From: an uncultured Porphyromonadaceae bacterium
Lineage (GTDB): Bacteria; Bacteroidota; Bacteroidia; Bacteroidales; Muribaculaceae
Reading direction: 5' to 3'
NCBI GenBank assembly: GCA_937892215.1
Contig: CALAVE010000085.1
Coordinates: forward strand, 1-49,864
Length of the DNA stretch: 49,864 nucleotides
In this document: positions 7,698 to 17,209 of the stretch, piece by piece
Position numbering within the stretch: the first letter of the stretch is position 1
How the letters are laid out: every line of letters starts with the position of its first letter
Made by a program: the position numbers and the translations under genes
Notes under the pieces: generated by a model
What the model saw: only the letters and a program-made list of their open reading frames with translations
Databases searched by the model: none
Told to the model about the DNA's origin: nothing

Positions 7698-10331
7698 TTA
7701 GAATTCCTGTCCCAGCACAAAGTGGAAGTTGCTACCTCCTTTCTTGCCGAAGACCTCGTCGAAACCGTAGGCCCAGTCGATACCCATCATACCAATCATA
7801 GGCAGGAAGATACGCACGCCCACACCGGCTGATTTCTTAAGGCTGAACGGATTAAACTTCTTAACTGAGGTCCAAGCGTTACCGGCCTCAACGAAGGCAA
7901 TGGGATAGATAGTGGCACTGGGCTGAAGCATGAGCGGGAAGTGAAGTTCCATCACAAAGCGGTCGTAGGCATAGGCGTCGCTACCGTAAGGAGTGAAGGC
8001 ACCGTTCTCATATCCACGCAGGGCGATAGTCTCGGTGGCATAAGTGTAGCTACCCGACATACCGTCGCCACCGACGTAGAACGTCTCGAACGGAGACTTG
8101 ATATACTTGTTCCAACTGCCGAGCAGACCGATGTCGGCACGTGTCATGAGCACAAGTGTCCACCGGCCGTCGGGGTCGGTAAGCGGGGTGTAAGTTCTGG
8201 CTTGGAATTTGAGTTTCCAGTACTCAATCCAGTGATAGAGTTCCTTTTTAGCCGCATCGGTATTAGTCTGAGAGAGAGTTTTCCAGTCCTTCTTGCCAAA
8301 GAGGCTTGCCGGGGGTGTTGCACGGAAACTGAGCGAGAACGAGCTACCGCGGCGAGTGTAAAGAGGATTATCGATACTGTTACGCGCCAGCGTGACTCCC
8401 AGCGTCAGCGAGTGGCTCACACCGTTCTTCATGTAGTAGAGATACTCCCAGTTCTTCAGGCTATAGAGCTGATAGCTAAGTTCACCGGTTATGGTGAAGT
8501 AGTCATCAGGCCATTTCAGACGCTTACCGAAAGCCACTGTAGCGCCTGCCATCTGCAGATACTTATTCGGGTCGTAGGCATTCTCGTAAGAGTTGTTATA
8601 GTAGTTATTCCCGTAGAGTCCGTAAGTGGAATAGTTCAGATAATTAGTCATCGCCGTCTGGTAGAGGTTGTTGTAGTACGACGAGTTAATTCCCGTCTGA
8701 CGGCTATAGAAAGCCGATACAGAGAGAGAATTAGGCCGCTTCCCGCCGAACCAAGGGTCGAGGAATGAGAGGCTATAGGACTGATAATACTTGGCGTTGG
8801 TCTGCGCGCTGATGGTGAACGTCTGTCCGTCGCCCTGGGGGATAATGCCCTTATACGATGAGGGATGGAAGAGGTTCTTGATTGAGAAGTTAGTGAACTT
8901 CAGACTCAGTTTTCCCAAGATACCCGTCTGTCCCCATCCGGCCGAGAACTCAAACTGGTCGTTGGCCTTAGACTCCAGGTTCAGGATGATGTCAACCGTT
9001 CCGTTTTCAGGATTAGGTTCGGGGCGGATATCCATCTTCTCTGGGTCGAAGTGTCCGGTCTGGGCGATTTCACGGGCAGAGCGTACGAGGTCGTTCTTGG
9101 AGAAGAGTTCACCCGGACGCACACGCAACTCACGGCGGACCACCTTTTCGTAGAGGCGGTCGTTACCATTGATAACAACCTTGTTGATACGCGCCTGCTT
9201 TCCTTCGTGAATCTGCATCTGCAGGGCTATGGAGTCGCCCACCACCTTTTCTTCGATTGGAGTGACGTTAAAGAAGAGGTAGCCCCTGTCGAGATAGAGG
9301 TTAGACACAGCGTCGTCGTCGCTGCTCAGGCGCTTTGTGAGAAGTTTTTGGTTATACACATCGCCTTTGCCCATTCCCAGAATCTGGTTCAGGTCGCTTG
9401 TGGCATAGATGGTGTTACCCACCCATGTGACATCGGAGATATAGTATTTCTTGCCTTCTTCCAAGTTGATGTAAACGTCCACCTTGTCGTCGCTGTAGCT
9501 GACCACGCTATCGCTGACTATGCGCGCGTCGCGGTAACCATTTTCGTTGTACTTGTCGATGATGCGCTGCTTGTCCTCTTCGTAGTCAGAGCGGACGAAC
9601 TTTTTCTGGCTGAAGAGTTTCAGCAGGTCGCCCTTCTCATTGGTTTTCTTCATGGTGCGCTTGAGTTTTCGCGCGCTCATCACCTTATTACCGGTGAAGT
9701 ATATTTTGTGAACCTTAATCTTGGAGTGCTTGTCCACGTCGATATCGACAATCACTTCGTTCTTCCGGCTCAAGTCCTCAGTCTGGCGCACGTGGCAAGT
9801 GGCCTTATCGAAACCCTTCTCATCATAGTAGCGCATCACAATTTGCTCAATGCGTCCGGCAATGTGTCTCGACATCTGACTACCGATGCTCAGGTGCAGT
9901 CGTTCTTCCAGGTCTTTTTTCTCGCCCTTCTTAACCCCGTTATAGTTAATCTTGGAGATGCGAGGTTGCTGCCTCACGGCAATCTCGAGCCAAGCCTTGT
10001 CCTTATAAATTTTCTCCACCTTTATCTGCACCGACGAGAAGAGCCCCTGCCGCCACAGGTTCTGGGCTGCACGCTTAGTGTCCTCGCCCGGTATGCCGAT
10101 TCGCTGTCCCACGGAGAAACCCGTGTAGTTGATTACCTGAGTATCCTCATAGTTGTCGGCTCCGGTAACTTTAATGCCGGCTATCTCATACTGCTGCGGC
10201 AATCCCGAGAACACGAGTTTGGGGTTGTAGATCGTGTCGTTCAGGGTTACGGTCTCGTTGCCGGCGCTCTGGGCGGCGGCAACGAGGCATACGGCCAACG
10301 ATATCAGTAAGGTCAGTATCTTGTAACGCAT
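7698..10331 (-). CDS. bamA: Outer membrane protein assembly factor BamA
   Basis: BamA is the central insertase for outer-membrane beta-barrel proteins. The 877-residue protein has a signal peptide (MRYKILTLLISL, cleavage after AAAQ), a periplasmic half consistent with five POTRA repeats (to about residue 465; visible starts include YEIAGIKVTGADNYEDTQVI and VHKIYFTGNKVMSARKLKRT), and an Omp85 beta barrel (about 480-877). The barrel holds an RGY motif in ALRGYENGAF and ends with a terminal Phe, as needed for barrel recognition. It follows uppS by 5 bp and precedes three OmpH-type chaperones, a co-transcribed assembly cluster. Confidence 0.95.
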   Translation of the reverse strand: MRYKILTLLISLAVCLVAAAQSAGNETVTLNDTIYNPKLVFSGLPQQYEIAGIKVTGADNYEDTQVINYTGFSVGQRIGIPGEDTKRAAQNLWRQGLFSSVQIKVEKIYKDKAWLEIAVRQQPRISKINYNGVKKGEKKDLEERLHLSIGSQMSRHIAGRIEQIVMRYYDEKGFDKATCHVRQTEDLSRKNEVIVDIDVDKHSKIKVHKIYFTGNKVMSARKLKRTMKKTNEKGDLLKLFSQKKFVRSDYEEDKQRIIDKYNENGYRDARIVSDSVVSYSDDKVDVYINLEEGKKYYISDVTWVGNTIYATSDLNQILGMGKGDVYNQKLLTKRLSSDDDAVSNLYLDRGYLFFNVTPIEEKVVGDSIALQMQIHEGKQARINKVVINGNDRLYEKVVRRELRVRPGELFSKNDLVRSAREIAQTGHFDPEKMDIRPEPNPENGTVDIILNLESKANDQFEFSAGWGQTGILGKLSLKFTNFSIKNLFHPSSYKGIIPQGDGQTFTISAQTNAKYYQSYSLSFLDPWFGGKRPNSLSVSAFYSRQTGINSSYYNNLYQTAMTNYLNYSTYGLYGNNYYNNSYENAYDPNKYLQMAGATVAFGKRLKWPDDYFTITGELSYQLYSLKNWEYLYYMKNGVSHSLTLGVTLARNSIDNPLYTRRGSSFSLSFRATPPASLFGKKDWKTLSQTNTDAAKKELYHWIEYWKLKFQARTYTPLTDPDGRWTLVLMTRADIGLLGSWNKYIKSPFETFYVGGDGMSGSYTYATETIALRGYENGAFTPYGSDAYAYDRFVMELHFPLMLQPSATIYPIAFVEAGNAWTSVKKFNPFSLKKSAGVGVRIFLPMIGMMGIDWAYGFDEVFGKKGGSNFHFVLGQEF

Positions 10332-10336
10332 GGTTG

Positions 10337-11098
10337 TCAGTTTTGTTCATTTTCTTCTTTAATCTGGTCGCCAGTCTTGCCGAACCTGCGTTCCCGCGTC
10401 TGGTAAACGCGAATAGCCTCGCAGAAGTCAGCCGGTGTAAAGTCGGGCCAGTAAGTGGGAGTGAAATAGAGTTCGCTATATGCTATCTGCCAAAGCAGGT
10501 AATTGCTAATTCTGAGGTCACCGGCTGTACGAATGAGCAGTTCCGGGTCGGGCTGTCCGCCGGTGGTGAGGTGAGCGGAGAAGAGTTCGTCGTTGATATC
10601 CTCGGGGTTAAGTTCACCGTCACGCACTTCCTGAGCGATGTGCCGGCACGCCGCCACAATTTCCCAACGAGAAGAGTAACTGATGGCAAGATTCAATACC
10701 ATACCTGTGCAATGTGCAGTGTCGCTCATTCCTTTAAGCAGGCTCTGCCGTGTGCGCTCCGGGAGTCGTGTCAAGTCACCTATCACGTTCAAGCGCACGT
10801 TGTTATCGAGCATGAATGGTATCTCGCGTTCGGCGGTGGACTCTATGAGCACCATGAGCATATCCACTTCAAACTTAGGTCGGTTCCAGTTCTCGGTTGA
10901 GAAAGCGTACAATGTGAGGTACTTAATGCCTAACTGATGGGCAATGTCGCACACATCGTGCACCATAGGGATGCCCCGCTCATGTCCCAGCGAGCGAATT
11001 TCGCCACGCTCCTTGGCCCATCGACCGTTACCGTCCATAATTACCGCCACATGCTTGGGCACTCGCGACAAATCTATGTTACTGAACATTTCTTGCAT
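10337..11098 (-). CDS. uppS: Isoprenyl transferase (undecaprenyl diphosphate synthase)
   Basis: UppS condenses isopentenyl diphosphate onto farnesyl diphosphate in cis to make undecaprenyl diphosphate, the lipid carrier for peptidoglycan and surface glycans. The 253-residue protein has the family signature MDGNGRWA at 21-28 with the catalytic Asp22, the SFSTENW-type motif (YAFSTENWNRP), and the C-terminal RTAGDLRISNYLLWQIAYSE region with product-site residues. It is cytoplasmic and membrane-associated. It sits between a DUF6089 gene (21 bp upstream) and bamA (5 bp downstream), the usual Bacteroidales order. Confidence 0.95.
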   Translation of the reverse strand: MQEMFSNIDLSRVPKHVAVIMDGNGRWAKERGEIRSLGHERGIPMVHDVCDIAHQLGIKYLTLYAFSTENWNRPKFEVDMLMVLIESTAEREIPFMLDNNVRLNVIGDLTRLPERTRQSLLKGMSDTAHCTGMVLNLAISYSSRWEIVAACRHIAQEVRDGELNPEDINDELFSAHLTTGGQPDPELLIRTAGDLRISNYLLWQIAYSELYFTPTYWPDFTPADFCEAIRVYQTRERRFGKTGDQIKEENEQN

Positions 11099-11119
11099 TG
11101 TTATATCTGTTTAATTTTA

Positions 11120-11785
11120 TTATTCTACGTAATGACACTTGGAACAGCGCTTGCTGAACTCGTAGGTTATGCTGAATACGGCAGCGGAGTACCAGTCGGT
11201 GTTCTTGGCGAACGAATGCTCTATTCCATTCAAGTCGCTCAGTCCATCGACCTTATCGCCGAAAACCTTGCGCATAGTGAACTCAAATCCCAGGTTCAGA
11301 CGTTCTTTCAGTTTAAACTTAACGCCGGCTCCCATGGGCAGCACAAATGAGACATGGGTGCCGTTGCACCACGACATGGCAGCACCGATGCCCATGGTCA
11401 TATAAGGGCTTATACGCTTGTATTTCTTGTAGGTGGGACCGATGCCATACCTGAGGAAGTTAAACTCCACCTGTGCCCCCAGGTCAACGACCTTGGACTT
11501 GAAACTGTACTCCTCTCCGAGGGGAAATACGCTTTTCATGTCGGTGCTCTTGCCGCTCAGGCCTTCATAGAACAGGTTGCCCTTCACTGCCCAGCGGCTA
11601 TTGGCTATGTAGCGGAACATGACGCCACCAGCCACGCCCGGGTGCTTGAAGAGGTTACTCTTGTTCACATCGCCCAGGTAGCCGCTCATGCCTATGGCCG
11701 GTCCCACCTCAAAACGGTACTCCTGCCCCACGGCAACCGCCGCGACACTCGCAATAATCATCATTATGGCTACAATCCGCTTCAT
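11120..11785 (-). CDS. DUF6089 family outer-membrane beta-barrel-like protein
   Basis: The 221-residue protein has a signal peptide (MKRIVAIMMIIASVAAVAVG) followed by EYRFEVGPAIGMSGYLGD and repeated amphipathic beta strands with aromatic girdles (RYIANSRWAVKGNLFYEG, ISPYMTMGIGAAMSW), typical of a small eight-stranded outer-membrane barrel. The DUF6089 assignment rests on this pattern and on its conserved place directly before uppS-bamA in Bacteroidales. Its function is unknown; the context suggests an envelope-structure role. It is 15 bp from the upstream lipoprotein gene. Confidence 0.7.
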   Translation of the reverse strand: MKRIVAIMMIIASVAAVAVGQEYRFEVGPAIGMSGYLGDVNKSNLFKHPGVAGGVMFRYIANSRWAVKGNLFYEGLSGKSTDMKSVFPLGEEYSFKSKVVDLGAQVEFNFLRYGIGPTYKKYKRISPYMTMGIGAAMSWCNGTHVSFVLPMGAGVKFKLKERLNLGFEFTMRKVFGDKVDGLSDLNGIEHSFAKNTDWYSAAVFSITYEFSKRCSKCHYVE

Positions 11786-11800
11786 TGTGCATTCATCAGA

Positions 11801-13291
11801 TTAATAGATAGGGACAAATGTGAGACGGTTGATGGCACCGCGCCAGATACTGTTCTGCACATTGCCGTCCTCGTCGCATCCACCCACAACGTAGATGAAC
11901 GGGCAGGGCCACTCCGTAACGGGCTTCACAGCCCCGGCTCGTGCCGGAGCCGCTGCTCCTCGAGTCAGCATAAGTTCCTCCACAAACACCTGTGCTCCAA
12001 TAGGCGCCGGAATGTAGTTGGGGAGCTGCACCAAGTCGGTACCCTCTGCCCAAAGAATGCCCTGGTCGAGTGAGACATAAGTCTGCTCGTTGACCACGCC
12101 GGAGGCATCGCGTCCCCCCATAAAAAACAGAGTGGGATGCTCGCTTATCCTCAGATTCAGCGTGTTAGTGTCGAAGCTAAAATAGGAGAACATAATTGGG
12201 GCTTCCACTTCCGGTAGCACGGGAGCCAACCGAGTATCGCTGATGCGTCCCCAGACAATCCCGTCATAGCCCCATATAGCATTTGAGTAAGTGCCGTCGG
12301 CCAATCGGCCACCGGCGATCATTCCCTGTGGGGAAAGGACCCAGTCGTTGTCGGCATAAACCATTGGCGAACTGGCAGACACGGGGAAGTTGTCGTCGAT
12401 TTCGGAGGGTTTAAATCCGTCACGCCTGGGGTACTCGTCGTACTTGTATTCACCGGCATCGTTGAGGACACCGAGCACACGGTCACCGTAATTACCTGAT
12501 ATCCAAGTCCACTTCACATCGCAAGAGTCCCATGTTAATCCGTCGGTGCTTTCATAGAGTTCACCCGCATCCGAGAGGATGTACAAAGCCTCGTCGGTGG
12601 CTGTGAATGTGGCCACATTGGGCGTCATAGGAAATTCCACTTCTTGAGAATCCCACTCATTGGAAGCGAGCGATTTTGCCACGGACAGCACATATTTTCC
12701 ATCGGTGGCGACCAAGTGGAAATATCCGCCCAACTGACCTGTCATCTTCTGCGCCGTAATCTTGCTACCGGCTCCCGGCAGGTTGCGTCGCATGTTTTTG
12801 TTCCAGTAGAGCGAATCGGGTTCCATCTGGTGGACGTTCACCTTGACGGAGTAGGTTTTTGTGAGCGTCCCATCCAGCGATGTAACCTTCACCTTCACGT
12901 TGCCGGTGAAGTCGATTTCCGGTTCGGTGCTGGTATAGACAAAAGTTGTGTCGTCTTGCACGGAGGCATCAGTAATGGAGAATTCAGCCTCCCCCACTGC
13001 GGAGTCAAATGTCATATTGACTTGCAGAGCAGTTATGTCGGTACCCACGGGGAGCGAATCGGCATTATAGATTGTGAAGTTATCCAGGTCGATTGTGAAA
13101 AACACCGAGTCGAGGTTCTCCATGACGTCGCTGTTAGCCACGAGATTGAATCCATCAATCAACACTGTGGACGTACTGACAGAATTATACACCACAATTT
13201 CATCGTCGTCGTTATTCTTGTTGCAAGAGACCACGCATAGCACGGTCAGCACCAAAGCCACGGCATATATCGCAAACTTCTTAGTCTTCAT
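11801..13291 (-). CDS. DUF6242-like lipoprotein
   Basis: This 496-residue protein has a lipoprotein signal (lipobox VVSC, Cys at residue 23), then an Asn/Asp-rich linker. Two Ig-like beta domains occupy about 35-150 (the second with VKVTSLDGTLTKTYSVKV). A longer C-terminal region resembles a propeller, with repeated strand pairs ending in Trp or Asp (DGLTWDSCDVKW, NAIWGYDGIVWGRI, SLDQGILWAEG). This matches the layout I associate with DUF6242. It is the first gene of the operon leading to uppS, bamA and ompH. Its function is unknown; envelope localisation is clear. Confidence 0.6.
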   Translation of the reverse strand: MKTKKFAIYAVALVLTVLCVVSCNKNNDDDEIVVYNSVSTSTVLIDGFNLVANSDVMENLDSVFFTIDLDNFTIYNADSLPVGTDITALQVNMTFDSAVGEAEFSITDASVQDDTTFVYTSTEPEIDFTGNVKVKVTSLDGTLTKTYSVKVNVHQMEPDSLYWNKNMRRNLPGAGSKITAQKMTGQLGGYFHLVATDGKYVLSVAKSLASNEWDSQEVEFPMTPNVATFTATDEALYILSDAGELYESTDGLTWDSCDVKWTWISGNYGDRVLGVLNDAGEYKYDEYPRRDGFKPSEIDDNFPVSASSPMVYADNDWVLSPQGMIAGGRLADGTYSNAIWGYDGIVWGRISDTRLAPVLPEVEAPIMFSYFSFDTNTLNLRISEHPTLFFMGGRDASGVVNEQTYVSLDQGILWAEGTDLVQLPNYIPAPIGAQVFVEELMLTRGAAAPARAGAVKPVTEWPCPFIYVVGGCDEDGNVQNSIWRGAINRLTFVPIY

Positions 13292-13298
13292 CTACTAA

Positions 13299-13740
13299 TA
13301 GAGTTTTCTTTATCTTATTATAATTCAGCGCATTACCTTCGTTACGGATGGCATCATTGACACGACACCCAAGCGCAGGCGAAGTCTGCACAATACATAT
13401 CAAACTGCAAATTTACAATAATTTTGCGAAATTCCACTTCATTTGCCGCACAACATCGCAATTTTACACCTTTTTAACCAATCCACTAAAAATAGTTTAC
13501 TACTCAGAGACAGTGCTTCCGCGCAGGCGGATGAGAGCATTCCAGCCATCACAAAATAAAAGCGTTTCATAGCGTCTTATTTTCGGCTCCAAAAATAATG
13601 TCAAAAAAAACTCTTCACAACAGACGAATTTTCGGCACTATTCCAACATTTTACGAGAAAATGTCGGCAAAATTCGGGTTATGGCCGAGGAAGGGAAACA
13701 ACGCGCCAAAACGGATGATTGGAGAAATGCAGAAAATGAC
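13299..13740. other. Gene-free divergent region with a nested palindrome
   Basis: There is no credible gene between the DUF6242-like gene and the GH92 gene. A minus-strand TAAATTTG (13408-13415) could be the -7 box for the envelope operon, but its -33 box is poor. The notable structure is a nested inverted repeat: CGAATTTT (13625-13632) with AAAATTCG (13669-13676), enclosing ACATTTT (13646-13652) with AAAATGT (13658-13664). It could be an operator or an RNA hairpin upstream of GH92. Confidence 0.45.
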
Positions 13741-13772
13741 CTTGACAAGGTGGCAGAAAAGTTGTAATTTTG
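13741..13772 (+). promoter_or_regulatory. Promoter of the GH92-mltG operon
   Basis: Plus strand: CTTG (13741-13744), 20-bp spacer, TAATTTTG (13765-13772). The leader is about 30 nt. Confidence 0.65.
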
Positions 13773-13806
13773 CAAAACGAAAAACAGGAACCCGTAAAAG
13801 ACGAAA

Positions 13807-16008
13807 ATGATGAAAACAAGAAAGAGAATACTGACGATAATGATAGCGGCGGCCGCAACGGTGGCCTCGGCAATGGCTACCGATTACACAGAGTGGGTGA
13901 ATCCGCTGATAGGCAGCGATGGTGACGGCAACGTGTGGGTGGGAGCCAACGTGCCGTTCGGGATGGTTCAACTGGGTCCGACGAGCGTGCCGATGGAGTG
14001 GCACTTCTGCTCGGGCTATAACCGAAGCGACTCGACGGTGATAGGTTTTTCTCACACCCACCTGAGCGGCACCGGTAGCAGCGACCTGATGGACGTGAAC
14101 GTGATGCCGGTGACAGGCGAGGTGAAGTATGCCCGCGGAACGGTGAACGACCCCACGAGCGGGATGTGGAGTCTGAGCGACCGCAGCAAAGAGGTGGCCC
14201 GTCCCGGATACTACAAGACATATCTGAGCCGCTACGGGATTACGGCCGAGATGACGGCGACGAGCCACGTGGGTATGCACCGCTATACATTCCCCGCGAG
14301 CAGAGAGGCGGCAATAGTGGTGGATCTGGAGAGCGGCCAGTTTGACCGTGCGACGGCCGGCTACATCAGAGTGATAGATGACAGGCGGATAGAGGGCTAC
14401 AGATTCTCGGACGGATGGGCTCAGGGGCAGCGAGCGTACTTCGCCGCCGAGTTTTCCAAGCCATTTAAGCGCGCGCATCTGATAGCCGACGGGCGTGAGA
14501 TAGCCGACGCTAAAGAGCTGAAAGCGACAAGCACCTACGGCCGATTCGACTTTGACACCGAAGATGGAGAGCAGGTGCTGATGAAAGTGGGGATTTCGTG
14601 CACGGGGATTAACGCAGCGAGGATAAACCTGATGGCCGAGGTGCCGGGGTGGGACTTTGAGCAGGTGCGAAACGCCGCTGACGAGCAATGGAACGAAGCG
14701 CTGAACAAGATAGACATCAAGACTGAGGACGAGCACGTGAAGCGCATATTCTACACGGCAATGTACCATGCGATGATAGCGCCCTACGCGGTGAGCGATG
14801 TGACGGGGAGTTATCTGGGGCATGACGGCAAGGTGCACGGAAATCCCGGGCACCGCACATTCACCGCACTGAGCCTGTGGGACACCTACCGGACCTGGCA
14901 TCCGCTGATGACCATAATCCGCCCCGACCTGGTGCCCGAGATGGTGAACACGATGCTTGACATCTGCGATGAGCAGGGCCAGTTGCCGGTGTGGCCGCTG
15001 TACGGCTGCGAGACCGATGGTATGATAGGCTATCCGGCAGTTCCGGTGGTGGCCGACGCGGTGCTGAAAGGGCTAAAAGGCGTGGATGCAGAGCGAGCCT
15101 ACGCCGCGCTGAAGAAGACGGCGATGGGAGATGTGCGCGGGCTAAAGGTACGCCGCGAGTACGGCTACATTCCATGCGACTCGATGATGCGCAGCGTGGC
15201 GTTTGAGTTAGAGTACGACCTTGCCGACTGGGCGATAGCCCAAGTGGCCAAGAAACTGGGCAAGAATGAGGACTACGAATACTTTATGGAGCGTAGCAGG
15301 GGTTACAAGAAAGTGTTTGACACGAGCATAAACCTGGTGCGAGGTAAGGACTCGCGTGGCGAGTGGAACAAGGCGTTCGACCCGATAAAGCAGATACACT
15401 TCGGCGACGAGTTCTGCGAGGGGAACGCGTGGCAGTACACCTGGCTGGTTCCGCACGACATGGAGGGGCTGGCAGAGTGCTTCGGCAGTCGCGAGAAACT
15501 GATAGAGAAACTGGACTCGCTGTTTGTGTTGACCGGAGACCTGGGCGAGGAGGCCGCTCGCGACATATCGGGTCTGATAGGCATGTATGCCCACGGTAAC
15601 GAGCCGAGCCACCATGTGCTATATCTGTACAACATACTGGGGCAGCCGTGGAAGACGGCAGAGCGAGTTCGCGAGGTGCTGAGCACGATGTATCACGACG
15701 CGCCTGTGGGCATGGAAGGCAACGAGGATATGGGGCAGATGTCGGCGTGGTACATAATGAGCGCGATGGGGCTGTATCAGGTGGAACCGGCCGGGGGCAA
15801 GTATGTGTTCGGCAGCCCGATACTGGACGAGGCCGTGGTGAAAAGCGGCAAGAAGCGGTTCCGGATAGTGGCTCACAACAACAGTGCCGAGAACAAGTAT
15901 ATAAAGAGCGTGAAACTCAACGGCAAGGCCTACGACAAGTGGTATGTGACCCACGACGACATCAGGAAAGGCGGCACGCTGGAGTTTTTCATGGGCAACG
16001 AGAAATAA
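13807..16008 (+). CDS. GH92 family alpha-mannosidase
   Basis: GH92 enzymes are calcium-dependent exo-acting alpha-mannosidases (mostly alpha-1,2 or alpha-1,3) that invert the anomeric centre and trim N-glycans or fungal mannan in Bacteroidota. The 733-residue length is typical. After a Sec signal peptide (cleavage near AMA/TDY) it opens with the family hallmark YTEWVNPLIGSDGDGNVWVGA and FSHTHLSG. The (alpha/alpha)6 domain has GNEPSHH near residue 597, holding the catalytic acid, and EGNEDMGQMSAWY near 636, holding the catalytic base Asp. It is probably periplasmic. No SusCD pair lies nearby, so this is not a full polysaccharide utilisation locus. ATGs at 13807 and 13810 are both possible. Confidence 0.93.
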   Translation: MMKTRKRILTIMIAAAATVASAMATDYTEWVNPLIGSDGDGNVWVGANVPFGMVQLGPTSVPMEWHFCSGYNRSDSTVIGFSHTHLSGTGSSDLMDVNVMPVTGEVKYARGTVNDPTSGMWSLSDRSKEVARPGYYKTYLSRYGITAEMTATSHVGMHRYTFPASREAAIVVDLESGQFDRATAGYIRVIDDRRIEGYRFSDGWAQGQRAYFAAEFSKPFKRAHLIADGREIADAKELKATSTYGRFDFDTEDGEQVLMKVGISCTGINAARINLMAEVPGWDFEQVRNAADEQWNEALNKIDIKTEDEHVKRIFYTAMYHAMIAPYAVSDVTGSYLGHDGKVHGNPGHRTFTALSLWDTYRTWHPLMTIIRPDLVPEMVNTMLDICDEQGQLPVWPLYGCETDGMIGYPAVPVVADAVLKGLKGVDAERAYAALKKTAMGDVRGLKVRREYGYIPCDSMMRSVAFELEYDLADWAIAQVAKKLGKNEDYEYFMERSRGYKKVFDTSINLVRGKDSRGEWNKAFDPIKQIHFGDEFCEGNAWQYTWLVPHDMEGLAECFGSREKLIEKLDSLFVLTGDLGEEAARDISGLIGMYAHGNEPSHHVLYLYNILGQPWKTAERVREVLSTMYHDAPVGMEGNEDMGQMSAWYIMSAMGLYQVEPAGGKYVFGSPILDEAVVKSGKKRFRIVAHNNSAENKYIKSVKLNGKAYDKWYVTHDDIRKGGTLEFFMGNEK

Positions 16009-16037
16009 TTCAGGAGATAATCATCTAAGAGATAGAA

Positions 16038-17060
16038 ATGACGAAGAAGAAAAAGATAATGACCGCTCTGGCGGTGGTGGCACTCTGCGTGATATGCTAC
16101 ATGGCGTACATGGGGCGCATACTGTGGGGCGGCGCACCGACTGACGGGGAGATACGCCTGCGCAAGGGCTGCACAGTGGAGGCCGTGACCGACTCCATTG
16201 CGAAAGCAGCGGGGCCGGATTTCGCCGCTAAAGTGGGCGACGCGCTGAGGATGCTGAACGCCGACGTAGCAAGGCGTCAGGGCGCATATAGGATAAGCAG
16301 CGGAGAAAGCGCGATGTCGGTTGCGCGCAAGATTAGGAACGGTCAGGAAAGCGGCGTGAGATTCACGTTCAACAACGTGCGCACCAAGGAAGACTGGAGC
16401 AAGCGCGTGGCCGCGACCTTCGCAATGGAAGCCGACACTATGCTGGCCGTGCTCAACGACCCTGAAGAATGCGCAAAATACGGATTCACGCCCGACAATA
16501 TCACCGCGATGCTACTGCCCGACACTTATGAGTTCTACTGGTGCGTGAGCGCGCATAAACTGCTCAGCCGCTTGCACGACTACTACGAGAAGTTCTGGGA
16601 CAGCAGGCGGATGAGGAAAGCCGAGGCACTGGGGCTGACTCCTGCCGAAGTGAGCGTGGTGGCGTCGATAGTGGAAGAAGAGACCGCAAAGAACGATGAG
16701 CGTGGCAAGGTGGCACGGTTGTACCTGAACCGACTGGAGCGAAAGATGCCGCTTCAGGCCGACCCGACGGTGAAATTCGCTCTGGGGGACTTTGGGCTGC
16801 GACGGATTACACTGGCGATGACTCGAGTGCAGAGTCGGTGGAACACATACGTAATATCGGGGTTGCCACCTGGCCCGATACGAGTGGTGGAGAAACGCAC
16901 GCTGGACGAGGTGCTGAACGCGCCGAGGCACGACTACATCTATATGTGCGCAAAGGAAGATTTCTCAGGCTATCACAACTTTGCCAAGACGCTGAGCGAG
17001 CATAACGCCAACGCCAAGCGATACCAGGCGGCGCTGAACGCGAGAGGGATAAAGAAGTGA
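16038..17060 (+). CDS. mltG: Endolytic transglycosylase MltG
   Basis: MltG cleaves nascent peptidoglycan strands at the inner membrane and sets glycan length. The 340-residue protein has a cytoplasmic Lys-rich start, one membrane anchor (about residues 8-26), a LysM-like region, and the YceG catalytic domain. SIVEEET places the catalytic Glu at about 213; QADPTVKFALG and TYVISGLPPGPI are further family motifs. It follows the GH92 gene by 29 bp. It is the last core gene before the accessory island. In an island-free relative I would expect yjbQ or other core genes next. Confidence 0.93.
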   Translation: MTKKKKIMTALAVVALCVICYMAYMGRILWGGAPTDGEIRLRKGCTVEAVTDSIAKAAGPDFAAKVGDALRMLNADVARRQGAYRISSGESAMSVARKIRNGQESGVRFTFNNVRTKEDWSKRVAATFAMEADTMLAVLNDPEECAKYGFTPDNITAMLLPDTYEFYWCVSAHKLLSRLHDYYEKFWDSRRMRKAEALGLTPAEVSVVASIVEEETAKNDERGKVARLYLNRLERKMPLQADPTVKFALGDFGLRRITLAMTRVQSRWNTYVISGLPPGPIRVVEKRTLDEVLNAPRHDYIYMCAKEDFSGYHNFAKTLSEHNANAKRYQAALNARGIKK

Positions 17061-17134
17061 TGTGGGGTAACACAAAATGAGTGTATGCGTAAAATGAGCA
17101 AGTGCTTCCTCTTTGGAAATACCTGCTTTTGTTA

Positions 17135-17190
17135 GACCATTAGCCCGAGGGTATGCACATTAATCAGTATGAATGCTACGCATTAATTTC
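17135..17190 (+). repeat. Weak possible copy C of the intergenic repeat
   Basis: GACCATTAGCCCGA resembles the core of copies A and B (CATTAG-x-CCGA), and the AT-rich ATTAAT segments that follow recall copy B. The match is short and could be chance. It lies just left of the restriction-modification genes. GCATT/AATGC (17179-17198) form a small inverted repeat. Confidence 0.25.
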
Positions 17191-17209
17191 CCCAATGCTT
17201 ATTGAGGGC

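Noticed and set aside
9051..10310. Long plus-strand open frame of 419 codons
   Set aside because: It is the antisense of bamA, whose identity is certain; the composition (His, Val and Leu runs) is typical of a mirror frame in GC-rich coding DNA.
13651..14901. 416-codon minus-strand open frame opposite GH92
   Set aside because: Antisense of an unambiguous GH92 coding sequence; rich in His/Arg/Pro with no signal peptide or domain.
17090..17140. Possible terminator of mltG
   Set aside because: AGCA/TGCT and TTCC/GGAA pairings form only an interrupted stem with a short T-run; too weak to list as a terminator.
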